From the NCBI RefSeq assembly GCF_964340395.1, contig NC_135565.1, forward strand, positions 15,990,209 to 16,037,208: a stretch of DNA of 47,000 nt. Reading direction: 5' to 3'. The first letter of the stretch is position 1, and each line of letters starts with the position of its first letter. The position numbers and the translations under genes were made by a program. This document shows, piece by piece, positions 33,770-38,400 of the stretch. This stretch comes from Glandiceps talaboti. Lineage: Eukaryota; Hemichordata; Enteropneusta; Spengelidae. Under the pieces are notes generated by a model, which was given only the letters and a program-made list of their open reading frames with translations, had not been told where the DNA came from and ran no database searches.

Positions 33770-35045
33770 TAACAACACAATGCAGTTATGCTAGAATGTC
33801 TACTACAAAATCCATTATGCTAGGGAGTCTAGTGCCACATTTCACTAATGCTTAGGGAGTATAACACCACTATTCCCTGACCAAACATAACTCAAACTGA
33901 AAGAGAAGGAATTAAATCTATTGTACAACTTTCTCTGTAGATTATTTTTCATTTCAACTTTCAATTTTCTAAAAATGTACTTGCTGACAATGAAAATGTT
34001 GCTCAAACTATAGTAAATATTGCTTTCAATTCTGTTTAGATGGGGTTGAGTGAGGGTGGGGGTGGGGGTGGTGGTGATGTCTGGCTAGCAAGAGAGGAGC
34101 ATTTTTCAGACAGTGGATGACTAATGGACACCAAACCCAAAAACAATATGAATCTTCATCATGAAGCCCCTTTCCAGAGACGAAACAAATTCAAAAAGCT
34201 TACCCCATTTCAGACTTGGATATCCCAACAGAAGACCTCTTCAGGCAACACATTGATATCCCTCCATCACCCCACCCCATCTTCCCAGATTAAGAACACA
34301 CAAACATGTCACCATTTAAATTAATTATGACCATTTCCTTCATTTCTTTACTTAACACATAGTATGCTGCCAATCCTGCCTATATGAATCCTAAGCCTAT
34401 GCCAGTAGGACCTCCTGATGCCATGATGAATCCTAATATGGCTGCCTATCCTGCACCAGCTCATGCAGTAAGAAATGGTGACCTGTTACCCATGCAGGGA
34501 GCAGCACCGCATCACTTTACGCAGGTATGAAGCCATATATTTGAATTGGCTAATTCACCTGTAAAGGTGCAGAGAATACTACAACCACATATGCAAATAC
34601 CTAGTGTATGACACATTTGTAGTGGTGCATCATGGGATACTGTCATCTCATAGCTAAATAGTCACCATATCTTGATGCAGCTTATTGACTGAAGCTGAGA
34701 CTCGAGCCAATTACTCTCTCATTCAAAAAAATGTTATTCGCAAATTTTTCTCAGCTCCAAATTGCACTCTTTGCCAGTCCAATAGGAATTTGCGAGTCTG
34801 TGTTTGAAACTTTGCTGTGGATACTGCATGCACTTCCACAGGATTGTTGGCAACCAGGAGTAGAGGTTTGACCATCTATCATTTTTCTCTAATTGTGGAA
34901 AATATTGTTTAATACACCTGAAAATTACGACATAATTTGAATCTAAAACATGGCAAGCTAAGTTATATTTAGTACAGTTTGAATATAGTCATTGCGCAGT
35001 GTTTCTTACTCTGACCGTCTTTCTTTCCTTTGTATTTTTCAGTGA
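305..35045 (+). CDS. CECR2: CECR2 orthologue, chromatin-remodelling bromodomain protein (5'-partial, 12 exons in window)
   Basis: Exons join 305-411, 18780-18963, 23406-23551, 24322-24471, 25296-26706, 27415-27504, 27973-28099, 28740-28922, 29553-29710, 30058-33603, 34363-34524 and 35043-35045. All introns are GT-AG and all phases are consistent, giving 2,088 residues (numbered from the first one visible). Order: DDT-like helices 1-55, WHIM1-type motif 70-97, WHIM2-type motif 98-127, basic/acidic linker with AT-hook-like RGR motifs 146-600, conserved block 619-666, coiled coil 667-740, bromodomain about 785-895, Pro/Met/Gln-rich tail to 2088. In vertebrates CECR2 is nuclear and partners ISWI ATPases (the CERF complex); the same role is inferred here. 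Residue-level similarity to vertebrate CECR2 in the N-terminal and bromodomain blocks makes the assignment strong. Human CECR2 has about 1,480 residues; the extra length here lies in the linker and tail. The initiator exon is outside the window. Confidence 0.93.
1294..1323 (+). repeat. (GT)n followed by poly-G tract
   Basis: A short GT run leads directly into about 13 consecutive G on the + strand. Confidence 0.9.
2167..2364. repeat. Dispersed repeat (copy 1, rearranged)
   Basis: The segment 2301-2364 matches 15391-15445 and 17226-17285 in the same orientation (core GATTAGGATTAAAAT, GTGAAAA, TTGTTTAG). The segment 2167-2275 is the reverse complement of about 15445-15545. One half is therefore inverted in this copy relative to the one at 15.4 kb. 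No coding capacity is seen. Confidence 0.55.
2845..3190 (+). mobile_element. tRNA-derived SINE, copy 1
   Basis: The 5' head has pol III-type promoter boxes: an A box at about 2851-2861 (TGGGTGAATGG) and a B box at 2895-2905 (GGTTCGAGCCC). A body of about 250 bp follows and ends with GTAAAGTGCTTTGAGCACAA and a short ATT-rich tail. A full-length relative lies at 28938-29280 and a 5'-truncated one at about 27000-27190. The head is not a functional tRNA: no complete cloverleaf is evident and unrelated sequence continues after it. Confidence 0.8.
3836..3990 (+). mobile_element. hAT-like MITE, copy 1 (degraded 3' end)
   Basis: The copy begins with the terminal sequence CAGTGTGCCCTCTAATGATA shared with the copies at 8246 and 16304. 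Its interior matches them, including TTTCTTGTGA, GCCACATAG/CACCACATAG and CACTAGAAATTG. The expected 3' inverted terminus is not recognisable, so this copy is decayed or truncated. Confidence 0.7.
4084..4195 (-). repeat. Dispersed repeat containing GTGGTTTACGACGATG
   Basis: Read on the minus strand it matches about 11990-12050 (GGTGCCATAAAAGAGG, then GGTTTATGACGATG) and 13855-13935 (AGCACATATCTCTGCTGAAG, then GTGGTTTACGATGATG). The family is unknown. Confidence 0.5.
4305..4785 (+). repeat. Direct repeats flanking a 300-bp segment
   Basis: A block of about 85 bp at 4310-4395 (CACTTGATATGG, ATCAATCCTAAGGTGAC, CCTTAATT, AAATTTAAAAAA) recurs at 4690-4780 with scattered mismatches. The intervening segment is less AT-rich, includes CGCGTGAGATCTGTCGCGAG near 4617-4636, and could be an insertion or the body of an old element. 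Confidence 0.6.
4786..5455. other. Intron 1 stretch; no gene seen
   Basis: There are open frames on both strands at 5034-5390, but neither has recognisable motifs or coding-like composition. Confidence 0.5.
5456..5635. repeat. Perfect 75-bp palindrome with flanking direct repeat
   Basis: Positions 5490-5526 and 5528-5564 are perfect inverted 37-base arms around a single central C (5527). The left arm and its upstream flank (about 5460-5512, including GGCAAGTCAGCATTGTGTAC) recur as a direct copy at about 5585-5633. The unit includes TTTCCCAACCAG, which is echoed elsewhere in the introns. Confidence 0.95.
5640..8237. other. Intron 1 stretch; no gene seen
   Basis: AT-rich intronic DNA. The only structure I noted is a two-copy tandem repeat at 7123-7244. 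Confidence 0.5.
7123..7244 (+). repeat. 61-bp two-copy tandem repeat
   Basis: 7123-7183 and 7184-7244 are adjacent direct copies with few mismatches; each holds ATCAAATTACATTGTATACT and CTACATATC/CTACCTGGCTACA. Confidence 0.85.
8246..8419 (-). mobile_element. hAT-like MITE, copy 2 (complete, 8-bp TSD)
   Basis: A 174-bp element with inverted ends CAGTGTGCC...GGCACACTG. It is flanked by a perfect 8-bp direct duplication GTCACATA at 8238-8245 and 8420-8427. It lies in the opposite orientation to copies 1 and 3. TIRs starting CAGTG and 8-bp target duplications are hallmarks of the hAT superfamily. It has no transposase, so it is non-autonomous. Confidence 0.87.
8428..10770. other. Intron 1 stretch; no gene seen
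   Basis: Ordinary AT-rich intronic sequence. Fragments like GGGAACCCTGGTAACA (about 10138) recur at 17.3, 14.05 and 29.85 kb and suggest an old interspersed repeat. No credible exon. Confidence 0.5.
10770..11480 (-). mobile_element. Possible LINE 3'-end fragment, antisense
   Basis: An ATGA/GAAT tetranucleotide run at about 10770-10795 is followed by TTTATTTCACCAGATAAC and by GGAACTAGCCTTGTCTATGG. This resembles, read on the minus strand, a retroelement 3' end with a simple-repeat tail. A comparable arrangement is at 23060-23345. No reverse-transcriptase motif remains, so the call is tentative. Confidence 0.35.
11500..12448. other. Intron 1 stretch; repeat fragment only
   Basis: It holds a fragment of the GGTTTAYGACGATG repeat at 11990-12050. 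The open frame at 11866-12177 on the minus strand spans that fragment and is not credible as a gene. Confidence 0.45.
12451..13055 (+). repeat. 61-bp minisatellite, about 10 copies
   Basis: The unit is 60-61 bp with anchors TACACATTGACTTGATGATT, TTCAATTGTTTACTTTCCTA and a variable joint (CAGGTATTAACAT or CTGATATTAACAT). Copies begin near 12451, 12512, 12573, 12633, 12694, 12755, 12816 and onward to about 13000. Four copies carry TTTACTTTCCTACAG directly followed by GTATT, resembling an acceptor joined to a donor. Confidence 0.95.
13056..13708. other. Intron 1 stretch; no gene seen
   Basis: AT-rich intronic DNA without notable repeats or exons. Confidence 0.45.
13709..14065 (+). repeat. Approximately 80-bp tandem repeat, four copies, interrupted
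   Basis: Copies share ATAGATTTRTATACACTGTA, CTATAATTTGTTGG, CAGTAACAGACCAAGG and AAATCTAGTAAAACTAG. Between copies two and three (about 13850-13935) is a segment related to the repeat at 4084-4195. Confidence 0.85.
14205..14236 (+). repeat. G-rich tract
   Basis: Runs of G (GGGGATGGGGGGAGGGGGGA, GTGGGGGTTGG) on the + strand have four or more G-runs, which is compatible with a G-quadruplex. Confidence 0.7.
14840..15160 (+). repeat. Approximately 120-bp tandem repeat, three diverged copies
   Basis: Three units share TTTTAAAAA, TCCCATTATTT, ACACATTTTG, TGTGTATTGGG and CATGAAAGTTACACAAGAAG. They produce small overlapping minus-strand open frames that are repeat artefacts. Confidence 0.75.
15391..15545 (+). 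repeat. Dispersed repeat (copy 2, both halves collinear)
   Basis: It contains GATTAGGATTAAAATGTAG, then TATAGAAAAAGTTGATCC and GGGATTGAAACATTGGCC. Both parts are found at 2.2-2.4 kb (second part inverted there), and related pieces occur at 17226-17285 and about 17410-17530. Confidence 0.55.
15893..15974. repeat. 82-bp imperfect hairpin
   Basis: The left arm CCCAGAGACTTGGCTATCT pairs with AGATAGCCAAATCTCTGGG with one mismatch. Further pairing (TTGACA / TGTCAGATA) lies closer to the loop. Both flanks carry TTACTA, which may be a short target duplication. Confidence 0.75.
16086..16104 (+). repeat. Poly-G tract (19 G)
   Basis: Uninterrupted G run on the + strand. Confidence 0.95.
16304..16450 (+). 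mobile_element. hAT-like MITE, copy 3 (complete, 8-bp TSD)
   Basis: A 147-bp element with inverted ends CAGTGTGCCCTCTAA and TTTAGAGAGCACACTG. It is flanked by a perfect 8-bp duplication CTAGTCTA at 16296-16303 and 16451-16458. It belongs to the same family as 3836 and 8246 and has no coding capacity. Confidence 0.9.
16459..17225. other. Intron 1 stretch; no gene seen
   Basis: Very AT-rich intronic DNA without a recognisable exon or element. Confidence 0.45.
17470..17800 (+). mobile_element. 5'-truncated LINE (CR1/L2-like) 3' end
   Basis: Frame 17604-17720 reads [17 protein letters not shown] and then [11 protein letters not shown] before a stop. That is the typical extreme C-terminus of the reverse-transcriptase ORF of CR1/L2-type non-LTR elements. 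A short 3' UTR follows and then a GATT tetranucleotide tail at about 17762-17799, as in this clade. The rest of the ORF is missing, so the copy is dead on arrival. Confidence 0.8.
18385..18755 (+). repeat. Tandem repeat of 60-80 bp, about five copies, abutting exon 2
   Basis: Each unit carries GGTAACCAATCAGA or a close variant (near 18393, 18455, 18520, 18601, 18684), then AACCTTGTAGATGCTT or similar and an ACACAACACTGAC-like segment. The array ends about 25 bases before the next splice acceptor. Confidence 0.85.
18780..18963 (+). CDS. CECR2: CECR2 exon: DDT end and WHIM1-type motif
   Basis: The acceptor is ...tatcttacag and the donor gtaagg. The exon completes codon 36 and encodes residues 37-97. 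It contains [23 protein letters not shown] and [13 protein letters not shown], which match the vertebrate CECR2 region after the DDT core. This WHIM1-type helical motif, with DDT and WHIM2, forms the ISWI/linker-DNA contact module in related proteins. Confidence 0.95.
19018..19044 (+). repeat. Poly-G tract (27 G)
   Basis: Uninterrupted G run, 54 bases after the preceding exon's donor. Confidence 0.95.
19119..19375. mobile_element. MITE-like element with 13-bp TIRs, probably hAT
   Basis: GGGTGAACAAATC at 19121 is perfectly inverted as GATTTGTTCACCC at 19361-19373, and inner ends also pair (CACTGGTCCTGGG / ACTGGTCCTGGGACC-type). CACTACA flanks both sides as a probable 7-8 bp target duplication. 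The 3' terminus ends CCCCTG, giving a CAGGGG-type hAT end. No transposase. Confidence 0.7.
19578..20697 (+). repeat. 560-bp tandem duplication, one visible mismatch
   Basis: 19578-20137 and 20138-20697 are identical line by line except near the end, where TTTAAGTCTA in copy 1 is TTTAAGGCTA in copy 2. Each copy includes an inverted repeat (first copy 19730-19848: ATCCATATCAAGTG paired with CACTTGATATGGAT, extending through CTGTTTCA). Confidence 0.97.
20985..21750 (+). repeat. Dyad-rich minisatellite, about 13 copies of 50-65 bp
   Basis: Units share TCTATGAAACTGAC, then GTATCAGTTGTTTACTAGTG and GACACATGTCA. Each carries two inverted repeats, AACTGA-cgta-TCAGTT and TGACA-ca-TGTCA. Copy-to-copy variation exchanges GACGTATCAG with GACATCTCAG. 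Confidence 0.93.
22103..22232. repeat. Long imperfect hairpin (about 53-bp arms)
   Basis: The left arm begins TTAGGCATTTAAGAATATTC and runs to about 22156. It pairs with the right arm ending GAATATTCGTAAATGCCTAA (about 22176-22232) with about seven mismatches or bulges. The loop is roughly 20 bases and contains GGTTTCCCAACTGG. Confidence 0.85.
22233..23060. other. Intron 2 stretch; no gene seen
   Basis: Small minus-strand open frames at 22195-22398 and 22605-22805 have no recognisable motifs. Nothing else noted. Confidence 0.45.
23060..23345 (-). mobile_element. Possible retroelement 3'-end fragment, antisense
   Basis: Read on the minus strand it contains GGTCCTTGGGAAGACTAGC, GGTTATCTGTATAAATTTT and an A/T-rich end with AATAAA. 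The layout resembles 10770-11480. No protein motif remains. Confidence 0.3.
23406..23551 (+). CDS. CECR2: CECR2 exon: WHIM2-type motif
   Basis: The acceptor is ...ttaccacag and the donor gtacac. It encodes residues 98-145 and two bases of codon 146. [13 protein letters not shown] followed by [14 protein letters not shown] is a signature match to vertebrate CECR2; the aromatic YWYFYGTR core is the WHIM2-type element. The exon ends in a Lys/Arg run that begins the basic linker. Confidence 0.96.
23835..24140 (-). repeat. Dispersed repeat, copy inverted relative to 40.6 kb
   Basis: Its reverse complement matches about 40622-40900 on the + strand: GACAATCTTCTATTTTGATA, CAGTCTGTAAGCCCTATT, GGGGCTACTCCCCTTATTTG, then GTCCACTTTGCATTATTTTC. 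Weaker similarity may continue toward 24290. The family is unrecognised. Confidence 0.8.
24322..24471 (+). CDS. CECR2: CECR2 exon: lysine-rich linker
   Basis: The acceptor is ...accttgtag and the donor gtaaga. It completes codon 146, encodes residues 147-195 and gives two bases of codon 196. Composition is almost entirely Lys/Glu/Arg/Ala, ending [13 protein letters not shown] with an AT-hook-like RGR core at 186-188. Likely roles are nuclear import and nonspecific DNA binding. The residues are poorly conserved, so the exon is supported mainly by splice sites and phase. Confidence 0.85.
24472..25295. other. CECR2 intron; no gene seen
   Basis: AT-rich, with an oligo-T stretch near 25200. The open frame at 24609-24836 has no recognisable features. 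Confidence 0.5.
25296..26706 (+). CDS. CECR2: CECR2 exon: acidic/basic linker with AT-hooks and conserved block
   Basis: The acceptor is ...tttctcgcag and the donor gtaagc. It encodes residues 196-666. AT-hook-like cores are PRGRKKK (206-212), KKRGRPRK (500-507) and KKRGRKPK (575-582). Long Asp/Glu/Ser tracts alternate with Lys tracts. Six sumoylation-type psi-K-x-E motifs lie at K346, K386, K397, K404, K552 and K586. The end (619-666: [19 protein letters not shown], then [17 protein letters not shown]) matches a conserved vertebrate CECR2 block. The exon is much larger than the corresponding vertebrate region. Confidence 0.94.
26699..26975 (+). repeat. Approximately 45-bp tandem repeat that begins at the exon's 3' boundary
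   Basis: Units share GCTAACATGATAGTCTCAAA and then G(T/G)GAAATGAGTCTAAAAT-like sequence. The last exon bases and donor (GAACATGATAGAGTCAAAG|GTAAGC...GAATGAG) resemble a unit. Several later units carry AAGGTGAAAT or GAGGTGAGG, which look like weak donor sites. Confidence 0.7.
27000..27190 (+). mobile_element. SINE fragment (5'-truncated, diverged)
   Basis: It aligns with the body of the SINEs at 2845 and 28938: GCTGTATGAATTTGGACC, TAATCCTAATTCCTTATA, GGGATTGCACACTACCCAGG and GGTAGTAATTGCTATGTGCT. The tRNA-like head and tail are missing. Confidence 0.6.
27415..27504 (+). CDS. CECR2: CECR2 exon: start of charged coiled coil
   Basis: The acceptor is ...attattatag and the donor gtaagg. It encodes residues 667-696 in phase 0 ([20 protein letters not shown], then an Arg/Glu-rich end). 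It corresponds in position to the Glu/Lys/Arg-rich helix before the vertebrate CECR2 bromodomain. Confidence 0.9.
27578..27835 (+). mobile_element. Possible second tRNA-like SINE family
   Basis: It starts with GGTGGCTGAGTGGTTAGCTC (27587-27606), like the A-box part of a tRNA-Leu or tRNA-Ser head, and is followed by GGGGCTCAATTTGACCC, an eroded B-box-like segment. The body differs from the other SINE family here. Only one copy is in the window. Confidence 0.45.
27973..28099 (+). CDS. CECR2: CECR2 exon: coiled coil
   Basis: The acceptor is ...atattgcag and the donor is gtacat. It encodes residues 697-738 and one base of codon 739: [20 protein letters not shown] and then a charged Arg/Glu helix. 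It matches the vertebrate layout of an Ala/Val-containing charged helix upstream of the bromodomain. Confidence 0.92.
28225..28450 (+). repeat. CAGT/CAAT tetranucleotide array
   Basis: Interspersed (CAGT)n and (CAAT)n runs with a longer-period pattern of CAGGCAGTCAGTCAATCAAT blocks. A short related run is at about 28590-28610. Confidence 0.9.
28740..28922 (+). CDS. CECR2: CECR2 exon: linker and start of bromodomain
   Basis: The acceptor is ...gtaaccacag and the donor gtaact. It encodes residues 739-799 and one base of codon 800. [18 protein letters not shown] is a near-match to vertebrate CECR2, and the exon ends [11 protein letters not shown], the first helix leading into the bromodomain. 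Confidence 0.95.
28938..29285 (+). mobile_element. tRNA-derived SINE, copy 2
   Basis: The body closely follows the copy at 2845: GGTTAGAGTG, GCAGGTTCGA, AAACCACAATTGTGTCCCAA, GGTAGGATAGAGGTTG and GTAAAGCACTTTGAGCACAA. The B box is slightly eroded (GGTTCGACTTG at 28988). The insertion starts only about 15 bases inside the intron, immediately after the preceding exon's donor. Confidence 0.82.
29553..29710 (+). CDS. CECR2: CECR2 exon: bromodomain ZA loop
   Basis: The acceptor is ...tctttcaccag and the donor gtaggt. It completes codon 800 and encodes residues 801-852. [14 protein letters not shown] has the WPF shelf at 811-813, followed by [13 protein letters not shown] and [11 protein letters not shown], all as in CECR2-type bromodomains. 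The domain reads acetyl-lysine on histones. Confidence 0.97.
29795..29815 (+). repeat. Poly-G tract (21 G)
   Basis: Uninterrupted G run on the + strand, 84 bases into the intron that splits the bromodomain. Confidence 0.95.
30058..33603 (+). CDS. CECR2: CECR2 exon: bromodomain end and Pro/Met/Gln-rich tail
   Basis: The acceptor is ...gggttacag and the donor is gtacag. It encodes residues 853-2034 in phase 0. VENCEEYN places the conserved acetyl-lysine-binding Asn at 868; the bromodomain ends near [14 protein letters not shown] (about 895). The tail contains an irregular MPGPGQPM-type region (about 1063-1255), eight exact 10-residue units at 1264-1343, 14 seven-residue PPHSQGM-type units at 1533-1630, SPKxFLxLDN motifs at 1873 and 1900, an LxxLL motif at 1951-1955 and a Gln-rich end. 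The tail is expected to be disordered. Open minus-strand frames over the repeats are shadows. Confidence 0.96.
31291..31530 (+). repeat. Coding 30-bp minisatellite, eight units
   Basis: Eight exact 30-base units (starting 31291, 31321, 31351 and so on to 31501) encode [10 protein letters not shown]-type decapeptides within the CECR2 tail exon. There is no length change between units. Confidence 0.97.
32098..32391 (+). repeat. Coding 21-bp minisatellite, 14 units
   Basis: Fourteen uninterrupted 21-base units encode PPHSQGM-type heptapeptides (variants at several positions, but the Gln at position 5 is constant) in the CECR2 tail exon. Confidence 0.97.
33732..33768 (+). repeat. (GT)n microsatellite
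   Basis: Alternating GT run in the intron following the long exon. Confidence 0.95.
34042..34073 (+). repeat. G-rich tract, G-quadruplex-compatible
   Basis: GGGG followed by GAGTGAGGGTGGGGGTGGGG gives at least four G-runs with short loops on the transcribed-RNA sense strand. Confidence 0.7.
34363..34524 (+). CDS. CECR2: CECR2 exon: C-terminal Pro/Met/Asn-rich segment
   Basis: The acceptor is ...taacacatag and the donor gtatga. It encodes residues 2035-2088 in phase 0, composition continuing the tail ([33 protein letters not shown]). If the donor is not used, the ORF adds one Val and stops, so the protein end is nearly the same either way. Confidence 0.82.
35043..35045 (+). CDS. CECR2: CECR2 stop codon, first codon of terminal exon
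   Basis: The acceptor ...tgtatttttcag ends at 35042, and the joined frame reads TGA at once. The preceding pyrimidine-rich stretch is a good acceptor. The rest of this exon is 3' UTR. Confidence 0.65.
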   Translation, partial: 

Positions 35046-35389
35046 AAATCTTTGAAGATTTAGATAAATCCAGATTATATTCATTTCACAATTGACTACC
35101 TCAACCTGTGTATAGACATGAGATGACGAAAAAATACCACATGGAGCAGTGCAATGATGTTAGCACCAAACAAAAAAGAGAAAAAAAGAAGAAACTATAG
35201 TGCCTATATGTACAGTACATCTTAAATTCAGGGAATTTTGAGAAGATTTTTTTATGGATGTTTTCTCTTCGCAGTGTAAAAATGTATGGACTAAGTACAT
35301 CCTTTGCTTCGTGTTTGACTTTTTGATATGTAGTAGTAAGTTGTAGTTGTTAGGATTGTCTTTATTTTGCAATGAGAGGCTTTAAGTAG

Positions 35390-35770
35390 GCTGATTTGCA
35401 TGTGTCCGACACTGAGCGACTAATTTGTGTCCGACACTGAGCAACTAATTTGTGTCCGGCACTGAGCGACTAATTTGTGTCCGACACCGAGCGACTAATT
35501 TGTGTCTGACACTGAGCGAATAATTTGTGTCTGTCTCTGAGCAACTGGTCTGCATCAGTCTCTGAGTTACTAATTTGCATGTCACTGAACGACTAATTTG
35601 TGTCTGTCTCTGAGTGACTAATTTGCATCAGTCACTGAGCGACTAATTTGTGCCTGTCTCTTAGCAACTGATTTGTGTTGATCTCTGAGCGACTGATTTA
35701 TGTCTGTCTCTTAGCAACTGATTTGCATTTGTCACTCAGCGACTAATCTGTCTATCTCTGAGCAACTGTT
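35390..35770 (+). repeat. Approximately 25-bp minisatellite in the CECR2 3' UTR, about 15 copies
   Basis: Units follow GACTAATTTGTGTCCGACAC then TGAGC, grading into TCTGTCTCTGAGCAACTGAT-like variants toward the 3' end. Confidence 0.93.
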
Positions 35771-36698
35771 TGTTGTCAGAGCAGTTGATAAAAATGAACA
35801 GAGTCAGATGTACTACTACGCTAACAGAACATTTACTTCATATTGGCAAGTGGCTAACATTTGCAGCATTTTGGTATTGTACCAACTATTGTAGTCTTTG
35901 TTTTGCCAAAAAGTCTTAAGTTTACAACTCTAGATGAATAGTCTATGTATGACAGAGGGTCAGTGCAAGACAATGTGTTCCTAAGTTCACTTGTACACCG
36001 TGTGTATATATATCCCAGTAGTAAATCAAAGTTGTTCACTTTCATCCATGCACTACCTACCATTTCCCACTTAGCACACTCAATGTACAGTCCAAGGCTA
36101 ATTTCTATTCATTTATGTTAATTAATGTAATGGGTGTATTTATGGAATTTTTGATCCCATAATCCTCTCGTGAAAACATTCCAGGGAGAACACTAGGTTC
36201 CATATGTGGCCTTAAATGCCAGGATTTCAAGCCTAGGTTCTTCCATGTGTGGTATCCAATCCATATGGATTACATAGTATCATTGTTTTGGTCTGGGCCA
36301 ACTATTTCTATAGCGTTGTCAGGGAATTGTTTTTCTTACCCAGATTTTAATCCTGATCTGAGCTACGTCTTTAACATTTAGTTTGTACAAGTAACGACAA
36401 CAGATCTGAATAATCTTACCTCTCTGACAATTCCATGTATGAAATAGTCTCTTTTGCAATCAGGACATAGAATCCAATTTCACACTGGGCTGTTTATTGG
36501 CCAAAGGAAACCAATCAATTACTTTATCATCCAATCAGGGAGCTTGACACATTTTGTCATTGAATGACAACATTTCATGTAACAGACTTACATTGGGTTT
36601 ATTTTGAAACCCTAGTTCAACAGTGTTACTTGAAAGAGGTTATTGTAAGTGCAGATTTGGACAAAGTACAAATGTAAGGGCATTGAATTTAGACAACA

Positions 36699-36704
36699 AA
36701 TAAA
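36699..36704 (+). promoter_or_regulatory. Polyadenylation signal AATAAA
   Basis: AATAAA in the CECR2 3' UTR; one of two close candidates. Confidence 0.5.
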
Positions 36705-36771
36705 GTAATATATAAAGTTTGGGGATTGACTAGATTTAAGGTTCACACAGTCACATGCACTTGTAAGGAAA

Positions 36772-36777
36772 AATAAA
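36772..36777 (+). promoter_or_regulatory. Polyadenylation signal AATAAA
   Basis: AATAAA 14 bases before an A run at about 36791-36803. The A run is genomic, so it could prime cDNA internally and mislead 3'-end mapping. Confidence 0.5.
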
Positions 36778-37217
36778 GTTTAGAAGTTTCAAAAAAAAAA
36801 AAATTTGAAGAAATTCTTGCTAGCCTTAGCTGCAGTACTGTAATTATTGTTATTTTGAAATACTGTTAAAAGTAGTAAAATATGTGTTGGGTTGTCAGTT
36901 CACTTATTTTACCAAATATAAGGTGTTAGGCATGATTTAGCAAACATTCTGTTGCAGTAGATCGTTCTATGGTAAAATGAGTACATGACAGTTTGAATCT
37001 TGACTAGTTTTGCACACCACCTCACTTTACTGTTTTCGATAATTGAAGTTAAATCTTTTGACCTGAAAAATGGACTGAAATGTTGTAAGCCTAATTAATA
37101 TTAATTTTTGTACAGTATTGTAAAAGTATTAATCCTTTTTTTTTAAGTACTCGTTAAGCTTTACTTGGTTGTGGCATGTTATCTCAGCATTTCACTACAT
37201 ATAGTGTACAGTTGAAG

Positions 37218-37220
37218 CTC

Positions 37221-37255
<35 letters not shown>

Positions 37256-37395
37256 GTGTGTGTGTATGTATGTACGTACGTACGTATGTTTGTATGTATG
37301 TATGTATGTATGTATGTGTGTATGTATGTATGTATGTGTGTATGTATGTGTGTGTGTATGTATGTATGTATGTATGTATGTATGTATGTATGTAT
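37218..37395 (+). repeat. GTAT/GTGT microsatellite
   Basis: Mixed (GTGT)n, (GTAT)n and (GTAC)n. The MYVCMYVC-like frames here are repeat artefacts. Confidence 0.97.
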
Positions 37396-37454
37396 TTAGG
37401 AGTGTCAAGTATTTGTTGAAATGGCTTTCCTTAAGTTTAGCTCCTTATGCACAC

Positions 37455-37810
37455 CATACATGTGACCTGTAACCTTTGAATGCTAGACATGTGAACTTTG
37501 ACTCTTTGGTACCAGAAGTGACCTTTAACCTTTAGTGTCATGCATGTGACCTCTACCCCATCAGTACCAGATGTGACTATCAACTTCTCAAACCTGAACA
37601 TGTGACCTTTAACCCTTCAGTACTGTACATGTGACCTTTAACCCTTCAGCATGCCAGATAGATGCTGACCTTAATTCAACCCTTTAGCACCAAACTTGTG
37701 AATTTTACCCCTTTTAGTACCAAACCTGAATAAGCGTTCAGTACCTAATACGAACTTGAACCAAACATATGACCCCAGACATGTGACCTCTAACCCTTCA
37801 GTGTTGGGTT
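37455..37810 (+). repeat. Diverged 35-50 bp tandem repeat
   Basis: Recurring CATGTGACCTTTAACCCTTC followed by AGTACCA or a variant, about eight units with drift. Confidence 0.85.
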
Positions 37811-37989
37811 CTAGGGTATGATGAAGATACATATCTTTTTTACCACGATATTACATTTAGACCAAAATGATTTAGTGATACATTCATTTATGTGAACTCC
37901 CCGAAAATGGTAAATCTGTTCCGTAGCAAAATAGAATTATAGAAAAGTGTATAGAAATCACGGGTTTTGTTTGAATTCTGGCTTGATGT

Positions 37990-38400
37990 CTGGTTGAGAA
38001 CATTGAAGCAGTGAAGAAAAACATACAATGCCCTACACTGAAGCAGTGAAGGAAAATAACCCACACTGAAGCAGTGAAGGAAAGCATAGTATCCTACACT
38101 ACACTGAATCAGTGAAAGAAGCATACAATGGCCTACACTGAAGCAGTGAAGGAAAACATAAAATATCCCACACTGAAGCAGTGAAGGAAAGCATAGTATC
38201 CCACACTGAAGCAGTGAAGGAAAGCATAGTATCCTACACTGAAGCAGTGAAGGAAAGCATAAAATATCCCACACTGAAGCAGTGAAGGAAAGCATAGTAT
38301 CCTACACTGAAGAAGTGAAGGAAAGCATAGAATCCTACACTGAAGCAGTGAAGGAAAGCATAGTATCCTACACTGAAGCAGTGAAGGAAAGCATACATGT
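37990..38400 (+). repeat. Approximately 33-bp minisatellite, about 12 units
   Basis: The unit contains ACACTGAAGCAGTGAAGGAA and then AGCATAGTATCCT. Each holds the inverted repeat CACTG-aag-CAGTG. Minus-strand frames reading FLHCFSVGYYA repeats come from this array. Confidence 0.95.

Larger units (their letters stand above)
35046..36800 (+). other. CECR2: Probable CECR2 3' UTR
   Basis: The sequence after the stop has no long + frame. It contains a 25-bp repeat array (35390-35770) and two AATAAA signals at 36699 and 36772. A more distal AATAAA at 38905 could define a longer isoform. Confidence 0.6.

Noticed and set aside
37990-38400. CRISPR-like regular repeat array (also 20985-21750)
   Set aside because: There are no unique spacers between repeats and no cas genes, and the DNA is clearly animal; these are tandem minisatellites.
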